Assembly (NCBI GenBank): GCA_963578605.1
Contig: CAUZEA010000049.1
Coordinates: 1 to 40,179 of the forward strand
Direction: 5' to 3'
Origin: JAKVCB01 sp963578605
GTDB lineage: Bacteria; Planctomycetota; Planctomycetia; Pirellulales; Lacipirellulaceae
Length of the DNA stretch: 40,179 nt
Shown here: positions 34,801 through 40,179 of the stretch, one piece after another
Layout of the letters: each line of letters begins with the position of its first letter
Numbering within the stretch: the stretch's first letter is position 1
The notes under the pieces: generated by a model
Seen by the model: only the letters and a program-made list of their open reading frames with translations
What the model was told of the DNA's origin: nothing
Databases searched by the model: none
Position numbers and translations under genes: made by a program

Positions 34801-35066
34801 GACCCGCGCATGCTCGTCGAAGCAATGAAGTCGACACTCTGCAGTTCGTTGAGAACGTCCTCTACCTTGCGGGCAATTTCATTTTCTGCTTCGCTCGGTT
34901 GTGCATCGGGGTAGGGGATTGCGACCAACACGATGGCCTTGGTGATCGCTGGAGTTCGTTGAACCGGCGTATAGATGGCTATATAGGTTGCCAGAAATAC
35001 CACCAGGCTAGTGATCACAAGAACAAATCGTGGGTGGTCGATAGCCAGGTTGCTGAGATTTTTCAT
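31839..35066 (-). CDS. RND-family efflux transporter (AcrB-type inner-membrane pump)
   Basis: 1075 residues, the full RND length, with twelve membrane helices and two large periplasmic loops. It starts MKNLSNLAIDHPRFVLVI. TM4 reads VLGMVVDGAIIVAENIHRH, so the first Asp of the proton relay is present and the second is Gly. TM10 reads GVVVNDAIVLVDF, with Asn where AcrB has Lys940. Loop features include YPDAQPSEAENEIARKVEDV. It would export hydrophobic compounds or metals using proton flow; the substrate is unknown. It lies 42 bases after the adaptor gene and shares its promoter. No TolC-type outer-membrane gene is in the window. Confidence 0.92.
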   Translation of the reverse strand: MKNLSNLAIDHPRFVLVITSLVVFLATYIAIYTPVQRTPAITKAIVLVAIPYPDAQPSEAENEIARKVEDVLNELQSVDFIASTSMRGSSVIQVVFLDGISPDEARREVKDLVDRIRNQLPVGREVQPVVTEIDFDGFPLMLVNIIAPSGFDERALKQIAEDVQQQLETVNGIANTQLFGGKEREIHVNVFPDLMTQYGISLARIRQALADFHAEIPAGAFNTGNIDRTIQNEAKFRGVNDIKQAIVSSEDNRIIRVSDVAEVLDTHRRMKNLAQLNGRDSATIIVNKEADINTLGAAQAIKAKVKELAQQYPDLEFSTTRDTSAEIWVMFRVLGSSALFGAMLVLVILAWSMGIRISILVLMSIPLSMAVALIFLFTTGIPISNMVVFSFILVLGMVVDGAIIVAENIHRHIERGEEPITAAKQGIAEVGVPVIAADMTTIAAYLPMLLVPGIMGDFLGVMPKVVSVALIGSILVDHFLIPTLAALWYRRRYPPQPDTSTSFAALSRGKSTATVQVANQVRPNLGVFTRAYAASLRFALGHRFLVMFWCGMAIWGASILIRQIGFEFFPPSDRGQFTVHYELPLGYNIEQTLAAADVITEPLRTWEDKGILLSYVTSVGSSQGLATRLEEDAANGPEFGQVMVELLPPMDRSVHEQEVIAYLRKNIRLLPGMKIQIKEAEDGPPGGSDVAVRLTGDNLEQLGNLAEHIVARLARIPGTVDASTDFRPDNPQLIIEPKPDVVGLFGLTEMQIARAVQTAIAGDTTIQVTLDDEDVNLRLQLAPEYQQHPADLRRLMITSPTGKKATIGQLTDIHRDMGLYAINRYDRKRAVLAKCDVGENLSPDDVFLLLAEEVLPKYGFVPSQGAATSIEGIPKVFLGSTTTDSEGVKAEFVGENDERDKNFRYLLISMSIAVVLILTILVLQFNSMRQSLVVMTTVPLSFIGVVFGMWFCGFPFSLASFIGLVSLTGVVVNDAIVLVDFTNQGRRRGLSVRDAILEAGVNRLRPVILTTVTTIGGLLPLLLNISGGAEFWQPLTGSVVFGLAFATVLTLIVIPVCYSLAYSFDDTPTAATSGS

Positions 35067-35108
35067 GACGCGGATCTATTCCACGGAGACACCTGAAAGC
35101 GAAGACTT

Positions 35109-36449
35109 CTAGAGCTTGATCTTTCGTTGGGCTGCACCGGGTGGATGGGTTCCCGACTCAGAGAACCTTGTCGGATTGGCTGGTGCTTGCTGGCGATTGC
35201 CACTTTCTTGCTCAATGACACGTACCAACTGCCCGTTGGCGATTCGTTGTTGTCCCCGGACAACAATCTGATCGAAAGTGCATTCATCAGCCGGCACCAG
35301 GATGTGTGAGCCCTGGTCGACCCAGCGGGACAAAAGGACACGGTGCGCTTTTTGCACGTCGGCCATGCCAGCATCCCAAAACATCGCTTTGAGTGGCCGC
35401 GTTTCATTTTCGACCGTAAAAACGTATGCCTCGCGTCCTCGAAAAATGACGGCCGTTTCCGGAATTTTATATGCCTCGATCCGATCGGTGACGATTTGGG
35501 CCGTGGCAACCATGCCGGCACGCAGCGAGTGGTCTTCGTTCGAGATACGAATCTCGACTTCAAACAGCCCGGTGCGAGGATCAGCAACCTGGGCGATGTG
35601 GTAGATTTCACCCTCAATCGCAGGTCGTTGCCGACCGAACCGGTTGTGACCCTCAAGCACCACGTGGGCGCGAAAAACACGATCCTCGGAATCACCCGTC
35701 TGATCACGATCGTTTTGGGCGACCTCCCTGGCACGTGATTGCAGGTCGTAGATTTGCGATTCGGGAACGTCGACAACCAGCAGCATGTTGTCATTTTCCA
35801 CTAACTCGAAAGCGGTCTGATTGGCTTGCACCGACTCGCCCACATTGACCATTCGTCGAGATATGACCGAGTCGACAGGCGATGTCAGTACAGCATCCTC
35901 GAGGTTCTTCAGGGCAATCTCCTGTTGTGCACGAGCCATCGCCAGTTCTGTCAGCTGTTCCTGGACTTCCGCCTCGGTAACGGCACGCGGGTTGCGGTCT
36001 CGTAATTCTCGAATCCGATTCATGTCGGTGGTTGCTTCTTCCAGACTGGCGATTGCTTCACTGGTGCGGGCTTTAAAAGTGCGGTCATCAAGGCGTGCGA
36101 GCGTTTGACCTGTAGTGACGCGGTCACCGTCGTCCAGCGGCTTATCCTCTTGAGAGGTGCCGATCGCCTTGATCCGCCCGGCAACCTCAAAGGCCAGCCT
36201 ATAGGTTTCCCAGGGGTGGATCTTACCGCTGAAAGTAGCCGTAATTTCAGAAGTTTGTGGGCGAAAAGACTCTGTTGCCACGATCGGTCTTGACTGTGCC
36301 AATTCAGAGACCGATTCGATCTGCTGCCTGCCCTGAGGTCCACCGGTCACAACATTTCGACGGCTCACCTGCCACATTATCAATGCGGCAAAGACCGTCA
36401 ATACGGTCAGGACGGTGTAACGAAGCAGTTGTTGCGCGGGTTGCGGCAT
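35109..36449 (-). CDS. RND efflux periplasmic adaptor (HlyD/AcrA-type)
   Basis: 446 residues with one N-terminal membrane anchor (YTVLTVLTVFAALIMWQV). Then comes the lipoyl half-motif FEVAGRIKAIG, a coiled-coil hairpin near 120-190 (EAIASLEEATTDMNRIREL, EVQEQLTELAMARAQQEIAL), the second half-motif VLTSPVDSVISRRMVNVGE, and beta-barrel and membrane-proximal parts (VADPRTGLFEVEIRISN, LRAGMVATAQIV). It links the inner-membrane pump to an outer-membrane channel. The C-terminal tail is Pro/Arg-rich. First gene of the efflux operon, with its own promoter and operator upstream. Confidence 0.92.
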   Translation of the reverse strand: MPQPAQQLLRYTVLTVLTVFAALIMWQVSRRNVVTGGPQGRQQIESVSELAQSRPIVATESFRPQTSEITATFSGKIHPWETYRLAFEVAGRIKAIGTSQEDKPLDDGDRVTTGQTLARLDDRTFKARTSEAIASLEEATTDMNRIRELRDRNPRAVTEAEVQEQLTELAMARAQQEIALKNLEDAVLTSPVDSVISRRMVNVGESVQANQTAFELVENDNMLLVVDVPESQIYDLQSRAREVAQNDRDQTGDSEDRVFRAHVVLEGHNRFGRQRPAIEGEIYHIAQVADPRTGLFEVEIRISNEDHSLRAGMVATAQIVTDRIEAYKIPETAVIFRGREAYVFTVENETRPLKAMFWDAGMADVQKAHRVLLSRWVDQGSHILVPADECTFDQIVVRGQQRIANGQLVRVIEQESGNRQQAPANPTRFSESGTHPPGAAQRKIKL

Positions 36450-36552
36450 GAAGGTGTCGTGGGGGCGTGAGGGGGCAGGGTGGAGAAGCCGGGCTGGAAG
36501 TCAGGCCTTTGCTTGCAAATGGCCGATTCAGCTGGAGTCATCCGCTAGATCC

Positions 36553-36590
36553 ATCATAGCGCCGAAACTGGTCAGGGACAATATTTGTCC
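36553..36590 (-). promoter_or_regulatory. Efflux-operon promoter with overlapping palindromic operator
   Basis: Minus strand: -35 TTGTCC (36576-36581), an exact 17-base spacer and -10 TATGAT (36553-36558). The palindrome GGACAA-TAT-TTGTCC (36576-36590) covers the -35, the usual place for a repressor such as TetR or MarR. The start near 36546 leaves a leader of about 95 bases to the adaptor ATG. No regulator gene is adjacent. Confidence 0.6.
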
Positions 36591-36611
36591 TGTTTTCTCT
36601 GCGTAATATGG

Positions 36612-36914
36612 TCAGTTTGATTCGACCAGCCGGGTGCACCGGTTTTGAAGCTCGGCCGGTTCGAGGTCGAGGAACAAGAACCGCTTGCGCGGGGAGGTAG
36701 CTCCGGCAATCAACTGGACCGACGATTTAGGGACACAAAAAACTTGACTCAATAGGTCGACTACGGCCTTGTTGGCTTTCCCTTTTTCGGGTGCTGCAGT
36801 GACCGAAACACGCAGCATTCCGTCATGCACGCCAACAACCCGGTTGTGACTTCCTCCGGCGTGAACCCGTATCGGTAGGACTGCCCCGCGACTGTGCCCT
36901 TGAACATGAATCAT
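36612..36914 (-). CDS. DUF167 (YggU-family) protein
   Basis: 100 residues from the ATG at 36914, which overlaps the stop codon of the CPBP protease gene (ATGA), so translation is coupled. PIRVHAGGSHNRVVGVHDGML, VTAAPEKGKANKAVVDLLSQ and SSVQLIAGATSPRKRF are the conserved blocks. The family has a known fold but no proven function. Confidence 0.88.
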   Translation of the reverse strand: MIHVQGHSRGAVLPIRVHAGGSHNRVVGVHDGMLRVSVTAAPEKGKANKAVVDLLSQVFCVPKSSVQLIAGATSPRKRFLFLDLEPAELQNRCTRLVESN

Positions 36915-37936
36915 GCCCCCCCCGGTTCGTGCAGGATCTGCATTAGTAACATGCCCAGCGAAAATGCGTTGAACAGCATGTGTGTAATGATGCAGGGAAT
37001 GACCCGGTGCGTTTGGTGGTAGGTGTAACCAAGAATAATTGCTAAAAAGAATATCGCAATCGGATCGGGACCGTGGCCCAAATGGGCAAGTGCAAACAGA
37101 AACGAGCTGACAGCGATCGGGACCCATCCGTAAGGCAGGCCCCCGACCCCCCGTGTCGGTTTTGTCGTCAGCAGGAAAGCCGGTTGTGAGTAGGCCAGTT
37201 CGCCAGGGCCGGACCGTGTTGCCCTGCTAACTGTCGCATCGCTTGCTTCCTCGGGGCCGGAACTGATGTCGGTATCGAGTGACATCGAGTTCGCCGCGAC
37301 TCGAGCGGTTTCCCATTTTTCAAGACAACTTTGCAGCAACAATCGAAACGCCAGTTCTTCGCAAATGGGGGCGACGATCACGGCCATCAGAAAACCGGCG
37401 ATGATCAAAACTGGGGTTGGTTCCTGAAGTAACATCTTCAGTAGCGGATGGGCCGAAGGTTGGTCAAGCAGATAGCTCAAGAGTGCCTGGATCCCGTAGA
37501 CCGGTATCAGCGTTGCCAACCACGCGAGGCCCCCGAATTTCACATCGCGAAGTAATTCAGGGACTTTGCCTGGTAATCCGAAATCGCGCCAACTGGCGCG
37601 GGAGGTCACGCCGATCAGAGTGACGGCGACCGTGGTGATCAGGAGCATTAGAAAACCAGATCCGGCGATCTGTTTGGCCATTTGCAACGGAGAAATCTCA
37701 TCCAGGTTGGGTTGCTCAAATCCTGACATGACGTTCCATACTGCCATCAGTACCATCATCACTGCCAGTAGTGATGCACCCGCTCCCCAGGGTACGGGGG
37801 GCCTCGGCTCGAATTTAAAGATCGGTTCATTGCGAATGCAGCGGATCAGGATGGTAATCCAAACCAAACCACCTGCTGCGATGACAAGGGCTGCCAGGGC
37901 GAGAACCCACGAATTTATGGCGACTGGTTCTGGCAT
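36911..37936 (-). CDS. CPBP-family intramembrane protease
   Basis: 341 residues from the ATG at 37936; the open frame goes further but without a likely start. About eight hydrophobic segments. The catalytic blocks are APICEELAFRLLLQ (the EExxxR motif), FALAHLGHGPDP and ITHMLFNA, as in the CAAX-protease/Rce1 group. A polar insert of about 60 residues (SMSLDTDISSGPEEASDATV and on) separates the first and second block. Substrate unknown; relatives process prenylated proteins, bacteriocins or regulators. Confidence 0.88.
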   Translation of the reverse strand: MPEPVAINSWVLALAALVIAAGGLVWITILIRCIRNEPIFKFEPRPPVPWGAGASLLAVMMVLMAVWNVMSGFEQPNLDEISPLQMAKQIAGSGFLMLLITTVAVTLIGVTSRASWRDFGLPGKVPELLRDVKFGGLAWLATLIPVYGIQALLSYLLDQPSAHPLLKMLLQEPTPVLIIAGFLMAVIVAPICEELAFRLLLQSCLEKWETARVAANSMSLDTDISSGPEEASDATVSRATRSGPGELAYSQPAFLLTTKPTRGVGGLPYGWVPIAVSSFLFALAHLGHGPDPIAIFFLAIILGYTYHQTHRVIPCIITHMLFNAFSLGMLLMQILHEPGGA

Positions 37937-38039
37937 CAAGGTTTTTCGGTTTGACTGGCGGTGGTTTGGCGGGTGACAGGGGCAGTCTTGTGAACGGGGC
38001 GTCCGATGAAGTCTTAAGGGGTGAGCTGTAGTGACTCGT

Positions 38040-38651
38040 TCACGCCTCACGTACCAGGCGAAGTGCGGTCCGCACGTATCCCCACCCGGAATAAACGGTC
38101 ATGGCGATGGCAATCCAAACAAGGGTGACCAGCAACGGGTCCAACCACGCGGAAGCCGCAGGTGTAAGACAGGTCAACTTGAACAAGCTGAGCAGTACCG
38201 CGGCACACTGGAAGACCATTTTCCACTTGCCTGCCCAGGATGCCGAAAAATCGACTCCTTTTTTCTCAAAGAAACTGCGAATGCCGGTGACCAGCATTTC
38301 TCGCGTGACCACGAGTACCGCCATCCAGGGAACGATTTCCGACTTAGGGACCGCAGCCAGAAAGATAAAGACTCCGCAAATCAGGAATTTGTCGGCAAAG
38401 GGATCGAGGATTCGACCAAGCTGGGTAATTTGTTGGTAGCGTCGTGCCCAGAAACCATCGATCCAGTCGGTTCCGGCTGCCAACGCAAACAGAATCAACG
38501 CTACGAGATATATCCCGCTTCCCAAAAACGCAAAACAGGCGATCGACAAGAAGAGCCGCGCGACCGTGATTTGGTTCGGGATATTGAATATCACTTTCGA
38601 GGGCGAGTCGGTGGTAACCGGGTCCGGGTCACTGGTTGACGTTTCTTCCAT
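38040..38651 (-). CDS. pgsA: CDP-diacylglycerol--glycerol-3-phosphate 3-phosphatidyltransferase
   Basis: 203 residues. The CDP-alcohol phosphotransferase motif is complete: Asp62, Asp65, Gly66, Ala69, Arg70, Gly79, Asp83 and Asp87 (DWIDGFWAR...GRILDPFADK). IPNQITVARL at the start and VVTREMLVTGIRSF are typical for PgsA. It makes phosphatidylglycerol phosphate from CDP-diacylglycerol and glycerol-3-phosphate. A polar tail of 20 residues precedes the first membrane helix. It lies 36 bases after rimO. Confidence 0.92.
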   Translation of the reverse strand: MEETSTSDPDPVTTDSPSKVIFNIPNQITVARLFLSIACFAFLGSGIYLVALILFALAAGTDWIDGFWARRYQQITQLGRILDPFADKFLICGVFIFLAAVPKSEIVPWMAVLVVTREMLVTGIRSFFEKKGVDFSASWAGKWKMVFQCAAVLLSLFKLTCLTPAASAWLDPLLVTLVWIAIAMTVYSGWGYVRTALRLVREA

Positions 38652-38687
38652 AAGTGGCCTCAGTCATACCTCTGTTGCGTTGCAAGG

Positions 38688-40043
38688 TCACGAATCGAGT
38701 GCCGCAGCTACCAGATCGTAGTCGTTGCGAGCGACAATTTCAGCCGGGACCAAATCACCAACCTTGAGCCCCGAACCACTCAAATAGATGATGCCATCCA
38801 CGTCTGGCGCGTGCGCATAGGAACGTCCCACCCAGGCGTTTTTTTCTCCGGGCATCTGGCTGTCGACCAGGATGTCCAGTTTGCGGCCAATCTGGCGGTC
38901 ATTCCAGGCGAATGCAACCTCCTGTTGAACTTCCATCAGCTGGTTGCGACGGTCTTGTTTGACTTGTTCGGAAAGGTGATCGGGCAGGCGGGCCGAGGGA
39001 GTGTCAGGCTCAAACGAATAGGTGAAAACCCCGACATGCTCGAATGCTTGTTCGCGAACGAACTCCGTAAGGTCCCCAAACTCGGCATCGGTCTCACCGG
39101 GAAAACCGGTAATGAAGGTGGTCCTCAGTACAAGGTTCGGAATCCGCTGTCGAAGTTTGCCGAGCAGCTGTTCTGTTTCGTTGCGATTGACCCGCCGTTG
39201 CATTCGGCGCAACATGCGGTCGTTGATATGTTGTAACGGCATGTCAATGTATGGGAGAATTTTGTCTGAAGCTGCGAGGTGATCGATCAACCGGTCGTTC
39301 ACATACATCGGATAAAAATACATCAACCGGATCCAGTCGAAGCCGTCAATTTTTTCAAGTTCAACGAGCAGTTCTGTCAGCCGAGGTTCTCCGTAGAGAT
39401 CGATGCCGTAGTAGGGGGTGTCCTGGGCCACGATGACCAGCTCCCGTACTCCGTCACTCGCCAGTTCTGTAGCTTCGGCGATGACTTCTTCAACGGGCTT
39501 GGTTGCGTGTTTGCCACGCATTTTGGGGATAGCACAAAACGTGCAAAGCCGGTCACACCCCTCAGAAATCTTGAGGAATGCAAAGTGCCGGGGCGTGATC
39601 CGCAGGCGGGCATTGTCAGGCAGTGGGTGGCTGGGGGCCGGGTGGAAAACATGACGTTGTTCGGCCAGGTTGCCCACCAGGCGATCGGCAACTTTCGTGA
39701 TTTCTTCTCGGCCAAAAACGCCCACCAAATGGTCAATTTCCGGGCGTTCCTCGAGTAACGCTTCCTTTTGTCGCTCGGCGAGGCACCCGGAAACAATCAC
39801 ACCACGGAGGTCGCCCTGCCGTTTTAGCTGTAGCATCTCGTCGATTGCAGCAAACGATTCTGCGCGGGCAGCTTCGATAAACCCGCACGTGTTGACGACG
39901 GCGAAGTCGGCGCCTTGAGGGCTATCCACGAGTTCGTAACCGTCGAGTTGAAGACGCCCCAACATCCGTTCACTGTCGACCAGATTCTTGGGACAACCGA
40001 GGCTTACGAAAGCGTAGCGACCTTTTGTCTCTTGCTCATGCAT
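38688..40043 (-). CDS. rimO: Ribosomal protein S12 methylthiotransferase RimO
   Basis: 451 residues from the ATG at 40043; the frame continues to a TTG at 40118 with no family similarity. The N-terminal UPF0004 domain has three cysteines for the auxiliary 4Fe-4S cluster (SLGCPKN, NTCGF, SGCLAER). The radical-SAM motif is CDRLCTFCAIP. LPYIDMPLQHINDRMLRRM and TTFITGFPGETDAEF are typical, and a TRAM domain ends the protein. It adds a methylthio group to the beta-carbon of an Asp of S12. RimO rather than MiaB is favoured by the SLGCPKNLVDSE start. Confidence 0.94.
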   Translation of the reverse strand: MHEQETKGRYAFVSLGCPKNLVDSERMLGRLQLDGYELVDSPQGADFAVVNTCGFIEAARAESFAAIDEMLQLKRQGDLRGVIVSGCLAERQKEALLEERPEIDHLVGVFGREEITKVADRLVGNLAEQRHVFHPAPSHPLPDNARLRITPRHFAFLKISEGCDRLCTFCAIPKMRGKHATKPVEEVIAEATELASDGVRELVIVAQDTPYYGIDLYGEPRLTELLVELEKIDGFDWIRLMYFYPMYVNDRLIDHLAASDKILPYIDMPLQHINDRMLRRMQRRVNRNETEQLLGKLRQRIPNLVLRTTFITGFPGETDAEFGDLTEFVREQAFEHVGVFTYSFEPDTPSARLPDHLSEQVKQDRRNQLMEVQQEVAFAWNDRQIGRKLDILVDSQMPGEKNAWVGRSYAHAPDVDGIIYLSGSGLKVGDLVPAEIVARNDYDLVAAALDS

Positions 40044-40179
40044 AGTCCCAACATATACCGAAAGACGTTGTTGAGATAGCCCGAGGGGTCTCGCCCGTGA
40101 GACAAGGTTTACCCGCAAGATATGGTTCAGGCAGTTGTTGACCGGCCAAGATCGCTGCGCGACACAGTCACAACGCGGG

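Noticed and set aside
34134..35096. Plus-strand open frame of 320 codons
   Set aside because: It is antisense to the RND pump gene; the pump frame has all the expected motifs.
36915..37127. N-terminal extension of the DUF167 protein
   Set aside because: It overlaps the CPBP protease gene in another frame. The ATG at 36914, in an ATGA overlap, gives the usual 100 residues.

Overview
The window looks like chromosomal DNA of a planctomycete, most likely the Pirellulales group (inference). The evidence is a cyclophilin with a PEP-CTERM tail, an inverse-autotransporter-like surface protein, a small lipoprotein, and weak or absent Shine-Dalgarno sequences at many starts next to a few strong ones. 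Most of the window is housekeeping, with no rRNA, tRNA, insertion sequence, phage or CRISPR array that I can see.

Layout. Bases 1-3624 hold two exported proteins on the minus strand: a surface protein cut by the left edge and the PEP-CTERM cyclophilin. Bases 3901-9157 hold purU, a plus-strand winged-helix/AAA ATPase, an nth-dcd pair, a small lipoprotein and an HU-type protein with a good promoter. Bases 9634-20264 are one continuous minus-strand run: Bax-inhibitor-1 protein, DUF309, LON-domain protein, folE, a membrane protein, a membrane zinc-ribbon protein, a large FAD/Fe-S oxidoreductase, moaD, moaE, moaA, a cysteine desulfurase and a YkgJ protein. From folE down the spacing is tight, including an ATGA overlap and a 2-base gap.

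Bases 20625-23891 are pyrD, trpS and a cystathionine gamma-synthase/lyase on the plus strand, then aat on the minus strand. Bases 25151-30044 are htrA-like protease, dnaG and rpoD, a variant of the macromolecular synthesis operon that ends at a strong terminator. A zinc-ribbon/coiled-coil protein and greA follow. Bases 31839-36449 are an RND efflux pump and its adaptor, with a candidate promoter whose -35 overlaps a palindromic operator. Bases 36612-40043 are rimO, pgsA, a CPBP protease and DUF167 on the minus strand.

The most interesting points are: the folE/moa/desulfurase operon, which joins two GTP-consuming pterin entry enzymes with a possible sulfur donor for MoaD; the membrane zinc-ribbon protein whose cysteine pairs flank a membrane hairpin; a probable frameshifted small gene beside pyrD; the surface protein at the left edge; and short intergenic tandem duplications of 16-17 bp. 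I see no complete, clearly undescribed defence or mobile system.
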